From Brasilonema angustatum HA4187-MV1 (lineage in GTDB: Bacteria > Cyanobacteriota > Cyanobacteriia > Cyanobacteriales > Nostocaceae): a stretch of DNA of 64,000 bases. Shown piece by piece: positions 39,777 to 48,888 of this stretch. Location of the stretch: the NCBI GenBank assembly GCA_019359695.1, contig JAHHGV010000038.1, forward strand, positions 1 through 64,000, in the 5' to 3' direction. The notes under the pieces were generated by a model. The model saw nothing but the letters and a program-made list of their open reading frames with translations, was not told where the DNA came from and made no database searches. Each line of letters opens with the position of its first letter. Within the stretch, counting starts at the first letter, position 1. A program made the position numbers and the translations under genes.

Positions 39777-40556
39777 TTAACGTACCGAGGAGGAGCCAAT
39801 AAATGTCCAAGTTGCCATATATGTTCCAGCGTACTTATTGGAATAGTCAGCGCTACTATCTGGAACAAACCAGTCAGGCGTCGTTTTCTGCTGTCGAATC
39901 TTTTTATCCAAGCCGAGCAGCAGAGAAATATTCTCGTAAACAATTTTTGCCTTGGCAGTTTCCAGCATTTCTTCTACGGAATTTTGTAGCCATTCTGCTC
40001 GGGTATACAGATTATGAGATGGATGATCGCCGTAGGCAAAAGGTACAGTGATGACCAAATATCCTTTGTCACTTATTATTTTGCCCAGACAAAATTGAAT
40101 GAATTCCTGATCGTCTTTTTTTTCTAGGGTTTCCTTGTCAGTAGTATGAAAAAGGAGTCCGCATAAAACAACTGCATCAAATTTTTTGTTCTTTGCAACA
40201 AGTTCAGGCAGTACAACCGATAGATCTTTAGCAACGAAGTTCCTGTTGGGGTAGAGCTTTAAACAGTATTCAATAGCCAATTCACTGTGATCGACTCCGA
40301 AGTAGTCACAGCGCTCAGGTAAATACTTACACAAAGCACCATTACCACATCCCAGATCCAATAATGAAAATGACTGTTGCTCAAAAGCGTCACCCAGAAA
40401 AGAAACTGCCGGTTTATATCGAGGGGCATTTTCCGGCGACTCAAAGTAGGAATAATAGTCATCTTGAAAACGTTCTTCTTCAGACGTATTGCGCTCAGGT
40501 AAATGTTCTCCCATAAGTACTATCACTGATAACCATAATTTTTTTAAAACATTCAT
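39777..40556 (-). CDS. SAM-dependent class I methyltransferase
   Basis: The 259-aa product has a SAM-binding motif LLDLGCGNGALCKYL (about 60-74), an acidic strand end (YFGVDHSE) and the motif IV region FDAVVLCGLLFH. It is of the UbiG/Methyltransf_11-25 type. It is convergent with the preceding methyltransferase gene. The substrate is unknown. Confidence 0.8.
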   Translation of the reverse strand: MNVLKKLWLSVIVLMGEHLPERNTSEEERFQDDYYSYFESPENAPRYKPAVSFLGDAFEQQSFSLLDLGCGNGALCKYLPERCDYFGVDHSELAIEYCLKLYPNRNFVAKDLSVVLPELVAKNKKFDAVVLCGLLFHTTDKETLEKKDDQEFIQFCLGKIISDKGYLVITVPFAYGDHPSHNLYTRAEWLQNSVEEMLETAKAKIVYENISLLLGLDKKIRQQKTTPDWFVPDSSADYSNKYAGTYMATWTFIGSSSVR

Positions 40557-41243
40557 CCAGGAATTTCATTAGCATTTATAGTCATTTCATTTATACTTAG
40601 TAAAGTTGCTCAATCAAGTTACCTGCTAGATGATAATAATCATTGCATAAATAAATTTGAAAGAACTTTGCATAAATTTTGTAACATGTCAAATATATCT
40701 GTAGGACTCCTATTTAATTTTTGTTGCCGCAGCCTGCGCTTTGCGCTTAAAAAACCCCGTACACCTTTATTGCTTCTTCCCTATTCCCTGTTCCCTGTTA
40801 AGCGTTCCCTGCCCTGACTTTGTTAGTTCACAAATAAAACCGGATTCCTATATTTGTACATACCTCAAACATGTAAGTGTCGTCATTGCCTAAGTACCTA
40901 AGCTTCTGTTCTGATTGAGCATGAAACAAAAAGATCATTTCCACTAAAAATTCTATCTAAAAGTAGATGTAATAATTTTATTCTTCTTCTTATAACCATA
41001 GAGTGTTATTTAGGATACACAGAATGTTATATAGTAAATTTGAAACGAGTCACAATTTGGATCTGGTTTTTAACAGGATATGACTGTAACCGCTTTAGCA
41101 GCCAGTAATTAGTCAGTTCAAAGGGCTTTTTGACTCGCATTGCACAAGTAAATTGAGTGTCTTTAAGTACTTGAGAAGCACAACACCATATTAAGAAGAT
41201 ACATTTTTTCAAAAACTAACCTTTGAAGATCTATCAAAGAAAG
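40557..41243. other. Intergenic region, no gene seen
   Basis: This is a 687-bp AT-rich gap. A short GCCTGCGCTTTGCGCTTAAA and TTCCCTGTTCCCTGTT tract lies at about 40733-40802, and the phrase AAAACCGGATTCCTATA at 40837 recurs near 62075 in similar form. It presumably holds promoters for the two divergent genes. Confidence 0.45.
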
Positions 41244-42944
41244 ATGAACTCACAACCCCCACTCCCTAACAATGAATTGGATAGACTCAATGCACTGCGC
41301 CAGTACCAAATTCTTGACACTCATCCTGAAAAAGTCTTTGACGATTTAACCTTCCTAGCTGCACAAATTTGTCATACTCCAATTGCGATCATTAGCCTTG
41401 TTGATGGGAGTCGGCAGTGGTTTAAATCGAAGGTGGGTTTAACAGCACCTGAAACAAGTCGGGATCTTGCATTTTGCGCTTACACCATTTTGCAGCAAAA
41501 ACCATTAATCGTCAGAAATGCGTTGGCAGACTCTAGGTTTGCAACAAACGCCTTGGTACTCGATGATCCCAATATTCGTTTCTACGCTGGCGCACCCCTG
41601 ATTACACCTGAGGGATTTAGACTTGGATCGCTATGCGTCATTGATGTTATGCCTCGAGATTTGAGTCTTGAACAGGTGGAAGCACTACGGGCATTGAGTA
41701 GTCAGGTCATGGCACAATTTGAGTTGCGACGCCATGCGATAACTTTATCACATACTATTATTCAACAACAGCAGGCAGCAGAACAGCTTCGTCAGCAACA
41801 GGATTTTATTGAAGTTTTCTACCGCCGAGGAGAAGAAAAAGCTCGAAAAGGAGACTACAAAGGAGCCATTGTAGACTTTAACGAGTTCTTGAGACTTAAT
41901 CCTAACGGCTTTAAGGCTTACTATAACCGAGGGCTTGCCCGTCAAAAGTTAGGAGACTACCAAGGTGCAATGATAGATTTTGATCAGTATCTGCAATTCA
42001 ATCCTAACGATGTTGAAGCTCGCCAAAATCGGGGATTGCTCCGCTTTGAGTTAGGAGACTACAAAGGAGCAGTTGCAGATTACAGTAGCGCCATGCACCC
42101 TCATCCTCACAATTTGATTCCTGGTGATATGGGGTTTACTTACTCTGATGTTGACAAAAAAGAAGCAGTTGTAGAACACACCCATTATTTGGAACTCCAT
42201 TCCACTGATATGGATATGGACAGTGATATCAATATCAGCCAGACTCACACTCACTCTATCTTGGAAAATAACAGTAACACATTTGAGGATAGCATCCAGT
42301 ATCTGCCATTTAATTCTGACGATGCGGAGAGTTACGTTACCTTAAGTAACACCCAATATCAGCCTGAAGAAAGTACCGCTACTCTGTTACTAAGTTCTGA
42401 TCAAGCCAAGTTATATATTCAACGGGGTAATGCTCGTTGTGATTTGAATGATTATAGTGGCGCGATCGAGGATTACACACAATCTTTGAAGATGAATCCT
42501 CACGATCCACAAGCATATGTCAGCCGGGGAAATGCTCGTTTTCTACTCAAAGATTACACTGGTGCAATCGATGATTATACTCAGTGCTTGTGGATAAATC
42601 CGAATGATGCTAAGACTTACATTAGCCGGGGCAATGTTTATTGTGAGTTAGAAGATTACACTGCCGCAATTAAAGATTACACTCGGTGTCTAGAATTGAA
42701 TTCCAACGATGCTGAAGCTTACATCAATCGAGCTAATGCCCGCTCTCGGCTAAAAGACTATCATAGTGCAATTGAAGATTACACCTACTTTCTACAGCTC
42801 AATCCTAACGATCCTAAAGCTTATATTAGCCGAGGTAACGCTCGCTCTAAGCTTAAAGATTACAGCGGCGCAATTGAAGATTACAAAAGAGTTTGGTCAA
42901 AAGCCATTGAGCAACTACCTAAGCTTTCTAGCGAACAAATGTAA
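41244..42944 (+). CDS. GAF domain-TPR repeat protein
   Basis: The ATG at 41244 is chosen (MNSQPPLPNNELDRL, 566 aa) over a TTG seven codons upstream. Residues about 10-170 form a GAF domain (CHTPIAIISLVDGSRQWFKS...FYAGAPLITPEGFRLGSLCV) like those of cyanobacterial signalling proteins. The rest holds at least eight tetratricopeptide repeats (DYKGAIVDFNEFLRLNPNGF, DYSGAIEDYTQSLKMNPHD), split by an irregular Asp/His/Ser-rich stretch (about 285-390). No kinase, cyclase or phosphodiesterase output domain is present, so it may be an adaptor that senses through GAF and binds partners through TPR. Confidence 0.85.
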   Translation: MNSQPPLPNNELDRLNALRQYQILDTHPEKVFDDLTFLAAQICHTPIAIISLVDGSRQWFKSKVGLTAPETSRDLAFCAYTILQQKPLIVRNALADSRFATNALVLDDPNIRFYAGAPLITPEGFRLGSLCVIDVMPRDLSLEQVEALRALSSQVMAQFELRRHAITLSHTIIQQQQAAEQLRQQQDFIEVFYRRGEEKARKGDYKGAIVDFNEFLRLNPNGFKAYYNRGLARQKLGDYQGAMIDFDQYLQFNPNDVEARQNRGLLRFELGDYKGAVADYSSAMHPHPHNLIPGDMGFTYSDVDKKEAVVEHTHYLELHSTDMDMDSDINISQTHTHSILENNSNTFEDSIQYLPFNSDDAESYVTLSNTQYQPEESTATLLLSSDQAKLYIQRGNARCDLNDYSGAIEDYTQSLKMNPHDPQAYVSRGNARFLLKDYTGAIDDYTQCLWINPNDAKTYISRGNVYCELEDYTAAIKDYTRCLELNSNDAEAYINRANARSRLKDYHSAIEDYTYFLQLNPNDPKAYISRGNARSKLKDYSGAIEDYKRVWSKAIEQLPKLSSEQM

Positions 42945-42953
42945 GTAGAAATT

Positions 42954-42993
42954 AAACTGAGAGGATTTTTCAATCGAAAAACTCTCTCAGTTT
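42954..42993. terminator. Bidirectional terminator
   Basis: AAACTGAGAG (42954-42963) pairs with CTCTCAGTTT (42984-42993), with an inner TTTTTCAATCGAAAAA hairpin. It lies between convergent TPR genes. Confidence 0.8.
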
Positions 42994-43014
42994 AATTTCT
43001 CACCCAAGAAAAGC

Positions 43015-43962
43015 TCACCAAAATGAAACAAGAGCTATTTCTGATAAAAATAGAAGTTCCTGCCGTAAATTCTTCAATAAATCTAAAGTTTTTTCGTATA
43101 AGGTGGTTTGTCCCAAGTTTGCAAAATATTTAACCGCTTTTTGTAAGTCTGGTATTGCAGTCTGTTCATAACCAAGCTCATGATAAGCTATACCCCGGTT
43201 AAAATAAGCATGAGCATCGTTAGGATTCAACTTCAGTGACTCAGTAAAATCCTGAATTGCACTTTTGTTATCTCCGCTTTTGCCACTAATACAACCTCGA
43301 TTAAAGTAACCTCTATAGTCCTGAGGATTGAGACGAATTGCTAGAGAAAAGTCGTGGTTGGCTGCTTGGAAATCTTGCAACTGAAAACGAGATATCCCTC
43401 TATCATTGTAAATATCTGCAAGTAGAGGACTTGGATAAGGAGAAATTTGACTTAAGGCTGAATTATAGTTTGCTATTGCTTGTTGGTGATTTCCTAACAT
43501 AGCATTCGCGATCCCTCGGTTATAGTAGGCTCGGAAATCATAGGGTTTGAGTGCGATCGCCTGACTATTATCAGCGATCGCAGCCGGATAATTTCCTTGT
43601 CTGTACTGGGCAAGTCCACGGTTCACATAAGCCTCAGCACCGTTTGGTGCATTTTTTATCGCCTGGTTGCAATCTGCTACCGCCTTCTGATAATCTTCTA
43701 ATTGAAGATAAGCGAAACATCGATTACTATAAGCCGCACCAAAACTGCTCTGGCGCTCAATTGCTTGAGTGAAATCTTTAATGGCTTGCTGATAGTTGTC
43801 GTTCAGCACATTTTTGACTCCCATCTTAAAGAAGTCATCCCCTGTGACTTGGGTGCTGGCTGTAGCTGACAAGTGTATTGGTGAAATCAGCACAAAATAA
43901 GCAAGTACCACAGCAACACCAAACTCAAGCGTGAATCGAAAACAGCGATTCAAGCGATTCAT
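43015..43962 (-). CDS. Exported TPR repeat protein
   Basis: The 315-aa product has an N-terminal signal peptide or membrane anchor (FGVAVVLAYFVLISPIHLSA, about 14-33). About seven TPR units follow between residues 45 and 290 (NYQQAIKDFTQAIERQ, DYQKAVADCNQAIKNAPNG, DNKSAIQDFTESLKLNPND). It should act as a protein-binding scaffold on the periplasmic or thylakoid-lumen side. No specific role can be assigned. Confidence 0.8.
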   Translation of the reverse strand: MNRLNRCFRFTLEFGVAVVLAYFVLISPIHLSATASTQVTGDDFFKMGVKNVLNDNYQQAIKDFTQAIERQSSFGAAYSNRCFAYLQLEDYQKAVADCNQAIKNAPNGAEAYVNRGLAQYRQGNYPAAIADNSQAIALKPYDFRAYYNRGIANAMLGNHQQAIANYNSALSQISPYPSPLLADIYNDRGISRFQLQDFQAANHDFSLAIRLNPQDYRGYFNRGCISGKSGDNKSAIQDFTESLKLNPNDAHAYFNRGIAYHELGYEQTAIPDLQKAVKYFANLGQTTLYEKTLDLLKNLRQELLFLSEIALVSFW

Positions 43963-44059
43963 AAGAATGTCTCACATTGCTAGCAGAACAAAATAGTAGG
44001 TAAGGCAAATGCCCTACCTATAAAGCTGATATTTGTACGTAGATTACTAGTACTGATTT

Positions 44060-44395
44060 TTACTTCCAACCATTATCAGCTTGTCCGAGCACATATGCTG
44101 CTACATCTCCAATTTGCTCAGGTTTTAAACGACCTTTGAAGGCAGGCATGGCACCTTTACCTTTTGTCACTTGGGTGATAATAGCTTCTTCTGAGTACAT
44201 ATCAAACTTTTGCAAAGCCTCTTTTTTTAAGGTTTTGGCACCGTTAACTAGGTTCTTTCCACCTGCATGACACTGAGCGCAATTGGCACTGAAGAGTTTA
44301 GCTCCCTTAGCAGCGTCTGCTGCAAGAGCTGGAGAATTGAAGGCAAAGGTAAAAATTACCATCACCAACAACAATACTGAAAAAATCTTTTTCAT
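44060..44395 (-). CDS. petJ: Cytochrome c6
   Basis: Cytochrome c6 carries electrons from cytochrome b6f to photosystem I in the thylakoid lumen, often replacing plastocyanin when copper is low. The 111-aa precursor has a signal peptide ending SPALA, giving an 86-aa mature protein beginning [14 protein letters not shown]. The haem motif CAQCH is at 39-43 and the axial Met is in GKGAMPAF. All are normal for PetJ. Low-potential c6-like paralogues exist and cannot be wholly excluded. Confidence 0.93.
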   Translation of the reverse strand: MKKIFSVLLLVMVIFTFAFNSPALAADAAKGAKLFSANCAQCHAGGKNLVNGAKTLKKEALQKFDMYSEEAIITQVTKGKGAMPAFKGRLKPEQIGDVAAYVLGQADNGWK

Positions 44396-44545
44396 CCCGT
44401 GTTCTCCCGAGAATTGGCATATTCTTTAAGAATCACCATAATTTTGATGTTTCCAGCAGTTGTTGTCAAAAGACAGGCTGTCAAACTTAGGTACTACAAA
44501 ATGACTGCCAATATCGAAAAACTTCACGAAATTTTAACTTGGATT

Positions 44546-45082
44546 TCAAGACGCAATGATGAAACTGTCTCTTCGGTGAAAGTCAGCCTCAGTTCCTCGA
44601 TGAGTCAACGCCCAGTAAGACACTTCATTTCTATATTTAATGACGGTGGTGATGGCAATTTCAAGGGCTTGGTTTGCTGCAATGATTTTATCTAAATTGA
44701 CATCCAACCCAAGTGTGAAACTGTCCGATAGATACTCAACATGAAACGGGAGTGTTGTAAAAGCTGTTTCTTCTTGCATTCCTTGACGATACGCTTCAAA
44801 CCGATAGACATTCCAGTCTCCAGCTGGGGAGAGATTGAATTCCCAATACCTGTCAGAATTCTTGACACCAAGGAAGAACTCAAAGCAGGTGTCTTTCCAC
44901 AGTTCGTGCTTTCGCGCTGGTGTGTCTGATGGTGTAGGAATGACAACTTCTTTTAAATCACCGAGAAGCGCGTAGTGGATAGTGAATTGATTCGCTTGTC
45001 GGGCGATATTGCCTGTAATCTTTAAATTAGGTATTGGTTCAGCAGAAGGAAAGGGTTGCAGAGAAAACGTCTGGTTGCTCAT
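44546..45082 (-). CDS. DOMON-like domain protein
   Basis: The 178-aa protein is a single beta-sandwich DOMON-like/CBM9-like module of the cyanobacterial type: LWKDTCFEFFLGVKNSDRYW, EFNLSPAGDWNVYRFEAYR and YWALTHRGTEADFH. Related folds bind sugars or haem. It has no signal peptide. Its ATG overlaps the stop of the upstream kinase-like gene (ATGA), implying translational coupling and perhaps a shared carbohydrate substrate (inference). Confidence 0.8.
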   Translation of the reverse strand: MSNQTFSLQPFPSAEPIPNLKITGNIARQANQFTIHYALLGDLKEVVIPTPSDTPARKHELWKDTCFEFFLGVKNSDRYWEFNLSPAGDWNVYRFEAYRQGMQEETAFTTLPFHVEYLSDSFTLGLDVNLDKIIAANQALEIAITTVIKYRNEVSYWALTHRGTEADFHRRDSFIIAS

Positions 45083-46275
45083 TTCAAATCCTCAATTATG
45101 TTGCGAATCGTTGTTTCCTGAGATTCGATGCTTTGGGTGAGTTGAAATTGGACAAGCGCCCTCGCAAGGTTGTGTTCTGAGTGTTTTACCTTGAAGTAGA
45201 CATTCCCTGCTAAATAGTCAGTAAAAAATCTCAGTCCCAACTCAAACGCAATCAGACGGATTGCATCGTATATGTAAGCATAGTCATTCTCGGTGAGAAA
45301 CGCCTTTGCCACAGAGAGATAGCCTTGTAGAATTCCCTGACACAAATCAGTATCGAAAGAAACGCTTTCCCACTGCTCGGTTTCTTCTCCGGCGAGATTG
45401 CAGCCCGATCGCAAACAATCGCCAATATCGTAATGTACCAAACCTGGCTTAACAGTGTCGAGGTCTATCACGCTGACAGCTTGCTGGGTTACAGTGTCGA
45501 ACATAACGTTATTGATTTTTGGATCACCGTGCATCAGGCGCAGTGGTAGGTTACCTGTGGCTTTGGCATTTTCAAGGACATGTGCGACGTTAGTGCGATC
45601 GCTCACAAATTGTAAGCAGTAATTCACTTCCGGAGATTGGCGCGGACTAGTTTTCGCCAGAACTTCCTCGTAGTGCTTCAGGTACAGCGGCGTAATGTGG
45701 AACCCGAACAGGGTGTCAGCAAGTTTTTCCGGCGGCAAGTCGCTGATAAGATTGTGGAACATCCCCAAAGCGTAGCCAATTTCTTTGGCGTGTGAGCGAT
45801 CGCGCATCGTGTCGAAAGACTGTGCACCTTCAATAAAACTGATTGCCCGCCAAAACGAGCCCTCCGGGGAGAACCTCCGGTTCCGCTGCGCTAACGCAGT
45901 CGCTTCAAGCCGGGGAACCCGTCCAACGCGCTGCTCACCGTCAGCATCTCTCCAGTGATCTTGAGCATCCTTGGTTAACAACACCCGAGGTACTTCCCAG
46001 CGACGGCTGAGACTTGCATTTTGTAGCCGTTTATGAATATGCTCAGTGAAGGTACGCATATTCTGCATGATCAGTTGTGGCTGACGAAATACCTGTGTGT
46101 TGATGCGTTGCAGAACAAAATGCTGTTCCTCTGGAGAATCTAGACTCACTAAAAAAGTATCATTAATATTACCACTTCCCAAGGATTGGACGTCCGTAAC
46201 CTTCCCTTGTAGGGTAAATTGCTTGGCAATGGTAACAAGATTGTCTGTATTCTGTGTCTTGAGTTCTTCTGTCAT
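45079..46275 (-). CDS. Aminoglycoside-phosphotransferase-fold kinase (sugar kinase-like)
   Basis: The 398-aa protein has the APH/choline-kinase fold: nucleotide-binding start LGSGNINDTFLV, catalytic LRLMHGDPKINNVMFD and metal-binding VIDLDTVKPGLVHYDIGD. Length and motifs resemble N-acetylhexosamine 1-kinase (NahK)-like proteins; the substrate is inferred only loosely. About 25-27 residues near 115-140 (RVGRVPRLEATALAQRNRRF) look foreign and are encoded by dispersed repeat DNA at 45858-45937, kept in frame between RDADG and SFWRAISF. The DOMON-like gene follows with a 4-nt overlap. Confidence 0.8.
   Translation of the reverse strand: MTEELKTQNTDNLVTIAKQFTLQGKVTDVQSLGSGNINDTFLVSLDSPEEQHFVLQRINTQVFRQPQLIMQNMRTFTEHIHKRLQNASLSRRWEVPRVLLTKDAQDHWRDADGEQRVGRVPRLEATALAQRNRRFSPEGSFWRAISFIEGAQSFDTMRDRSHAKEIGYALGMFHNLISDLPPEKLADTLFGFHITPLYLKHYEEVLAKTSPRQSPEVNYCLQFVSDRTNVAHVLENAKATGNLPLRLMHGDPKINNVMFDTVTQQAVSVIDLDTVKPGLVHYDIGDCLRSGCNLAGEETEQWESVSFDTDLCQGILQGYLSVAKAFLTENDYAYIYDAIRLIAFELGLRFFTDYLAGNVYFKVKHSEHNLARALVQFQLTQSIESQETTIRNIIEDLK
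45858..45937. repeat. Dispersed repeat inserted in frame in the kinase gene
   Basis: GAACCTCCGGTTCCGCTGCG followed by CTAACGCAGTCGC is the reverse complement of the block near 29794-29828. Adjacent CCGGGGAACCCGTCC matches other members of the family. The insertion adds roughly 25-27 codons without breaking the frame; the edges are approximate. Confidence 0.75.
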
Positions 46276-46579
46276 CTTAGTCTTTAACCTGCGCGACTCC
46301 CCACGTCATTGCACGAGGCAATAGGAGATATCGTAGCTTAACTCATCCCACCGTTAAATTACTCCCTCCCCATCGTAGCGCCCCTCTGGAGCCAGATGTG
46401 CTGATAACCTAATAACTGATAGCAAATAACTGTTACAAAAATGGGGTTTCGCATCAGAACTCATGAGTGCTAAAAAGTCAATACTCATGAGCAATAACTA
46501 ATGATTAAAGAAGTTTAGTCAAGGATTTTTTGGGATACCTTACTGATATAAAATCAGATTAACAGGTGTGCGAGGGATA
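46276..46579. other. Intergenic region between the kinase-like gene and xisH
   Basis: The region is AT-rich. Two ACTCATGAG palindromes lie at about 46460-46500, separated by some 15-20 bp, a possible protein-binding site between divergent promoters. No gene is seen. Confidence 0.35.
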
Positions 46580-46999
46580 ATGTTAGCCAAAGACCGATTC
46601 TACAAAGCACTCAAAAAAGGTCTTGAGAAAGAACAGTGGGTGATCACACATGACCCTTTGAGGATTTTGTTTACTGAGGAAGATGAAATTAGAGTTGACT
46701 TGCTTTCAGAACGGCTGTTAGTAGCTGAGAAATTCGGAGAAAAGATTGCAGTACAAGTCAAAAGTTTTTTGAGTGACTCAGCATTTTTTGATTTCCATAT
46801 TGCTCTGGGTCAATATTTAAATTACCGTTTAATTTTAGAATTAAATAAGACAGAATACACCTTATATTTAGGTGTTCCTATTGCTGCTTATGAGTCATTT
46901 TTTCAACATGATTTACCCAAAGCGTCAGTGAGCAAATATCAAGTCAAACTGATTGTATACGATCCAGTGGATGAGGTAATAGTCAAATGGAAAAATTAG
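46580..46999 (+). CDS. xisH: XisH-family nuclease-like protein
   Basis: The start at 46580 (MLAKDRFYKALKKGLEKE, 139 aa) is preceded by GAGGG; a GTG four codons upstream is less likely. XisH was named as a factor controlling fdxN-element excision in Anabaena, but pairs are widespread without that element. The fold is PD-(D/E)XK-like: Asp in IRVDLLSERLLVAEK and a final IAVQVKSFL. In most relatives this last motif is ExK (IAVEVKSF); here it is QxK, a variant also known in Mrr-type nucleases. It overlaps xisI by 13 bp. Confidence 0.88.
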   Translation: MLAKDRFYKALKKGLEKEQWVITHDPLRILFTEEDEIRVDLLSERLLVAEKFGEKIAVQVKSFLSDSAFFDFHIALGQYLNYRLILELNKTEYTLYLGVPIAAYESFFQHDLPKASVSKYQVKLIVYDPVDEVIVKWKN

Positions 47000-47322
47000 A
47001 ATTTTATCGTCAGTGTATCCAAGAACTCTTGAGAGAATACAGCAAAAGTACACTGAGTAATGACGAAATTGAGGTGCAAACAATTTTTGATACACAACAC
47101 GACCATTATCAAATTGTTGATTTGGGATGGGATAAACATCGCCGCATCTACTACTGCGTTATGCATTTAGATATTAAAGACCGTAAAATCTGGATTCAAC
47201 GCAACCAGACTGATAAATTGATTGCTGATGAATTGGTAGCAATGGGTGTGCGAAAGAATGATATCGTGTTGGGTTTACAACCTGTGTACGTAAGAGAGTA
47301 TACGGGGTATAGTGTGTCGTAA
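46987..47322 (+). CDS. xisI: XisI-family protein, partner of XisH
   Basis: The 111-aa protein has the XisI pattern: YRQCIQELLREYSK, an acidic middle with VDLGWDKHRRIYYCVMHLDI, KIWIQRNQTD and LGLQPVYVREYTGY. XisI always accompanies XisH and may act as its partner or inhibitor. The ATG lies inside the end of xisH, showing translational coupling. No fdxN or nif gene is nearby. Confidence 0.9.
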   Translation: MEKLEFYRQCIQELLREYSKSTLSNDEIEVQTIFDTQHDHYQIVDLGWDKHRRIYYCVMHLDIKDRKIWIQRNQTDKLIADELVAMGVRKNDIVLGLQPVYVREYTGYSVS

Positions 47323-47425
47323 GAGGTAAGGAAATCTTGAATAGTTATTACTCATCCGCACATTCGCACAGATGGGCGTAAACGTAACGCAGCTTAGCGC
47401 CAGTCATCGTACAAAGTTTTAACGC

Positions 47426-47906
<481 letters not shown>

Positions 47907-48041
47907 TTATTTGTTGAGACATTTGTTCTTTCTCTTACACCCCTACACCCCCATACCCCTACACCCCTTTCTTGGTCAGAAGCGCTATGCTCAGCTTATG
48001 TCTTCGACTAAAATAACTTAAGAAGCTTGCTACCAAAGTGC

Positions 48042-48872
48042 ATGGACTCTTTAAACGACGATTCCAAGTCAAGATCCCTAGAAGATTTACAATCAGGGGT
48101 AAATAATACCGAAGATGACAACATTCTGGATATGAGCGTATTATCCAGTACTATAGAACTTATAGAAAAAATTGTCACCCGAATCAGTCAATCTGCTCAA
48201 ACAGGTGATCAAAGCGAAAATACTAAACACAAAAATAGTCTGACAATAAGATCCCTTGAGCTTAACTATAGTGAAAGACCAGAAATGGAAGAGACACTAG
48301 AGCTTTTGTGCGAGCAAGTAGAAAGTTTCAAGCAACTGCTGTACCACAAAGAATTAGAACTGCAAGAGATACAGCAAGAGTTGCGTGATACAAACGAGGA
48401 TTTCTTAACTGCACTTAATTCACCGTGCCTAACACTTAATTCGGCGAAAAAATTAGTTAAAGAAATTTTGGTCAGTAAAAAGCCGATAATTGGTGAAACT
48501 TTAGCAACACTCCTTAGCGCTATTTATAATTCGACTGTCGAACTACAAGAGTTAGAACAGAAAGAAAAATCCAATTATTCTAAACATTTGATAAGCGCTC
48601 CAGGCAATTGTATGCGTACCAATAATAAGGTGTATGAAATTCAGAGGACAGCGGTGAGAAAGCAAGCTACTGAAAATCGGGCGAAATTTATAAAGTTGCA
48701 AGCTCAATTCATGGAAGTGGAAATTAACTTTATTGGTTCTCAAGCTCAATTCAGGCTCCGTGAGCAGAATTTTAAGCACAAACAAAAGCCGAAAACAATT
48801 GATCTGGCGGACGTTAGTCCGCCAGATCAATTGCTCGATTTTGGAGTTATAGATATTCTTTTTTATAACTAA
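48042..48872 (+). CDS. Coiled-coil protein of unknown function
   Basis: The ATG at 48042 (MDSLNDDSKSRSLEDLQSG, 276 aa) is preferred to an upstream TTG. The protein is almost wholly helical and charged, with a likely coiled coil at about 85-140 (LLCEQVESFKQLLYHKELEL, LQEIQQELRDTNEDFLTALN). No family is recognised. Near the C-terminus (about 252-264) the codons for TIDLADVSPPDQLL are a perfect palindrome (48796-48833). The true C-terminus may therefore have been changed by a repeat insertion. Confidence 0.6.
   Translation: MDSLNDDSKSRSLEDLQSGVNNTEDDNILDMSVLSSTIELIEKIVTRISQSAQTGDQSENTKHKNSLTIRSLELNYSERPEMEETLELLCEQVESFKQLLYHKELELQEIQQELRDTNEDFLTALNSPCLTLNSAKKLVKEILVSKKPIIGETLATLLSAIYNSTVELQELEQKEKSNYSKHLISAPGNCMRTNNKVYEIQRTAVRKQATENRAKFIKLQAQFMEVEINFIGSQAQFRLREQNFKHKQKPKTIDLADVSPPDQLLDFGVIDILFYN
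48796..48833. repeat. Perfect 17-bp-arm palindrome inside a coding region
   Basis: CAATTGATCTGGCGGAC and its exact complement GTCCGCCAGATCAATTG flank GTTA. It lies 39 bp before the stop of the coiled-coil gene. It could end transcription of that gene or represent an inserted repeat. Confidence 0.85.
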
Positions 48873-48888
48873 TCAACCGGACATAATA

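Noticed and set aside
46580-47322. XisH/XisI as markers of an fdxN excision element boundary
   Set aside because: No fdxN, nif, XisF recombinase or attachment-site-like direct repeat is visible.
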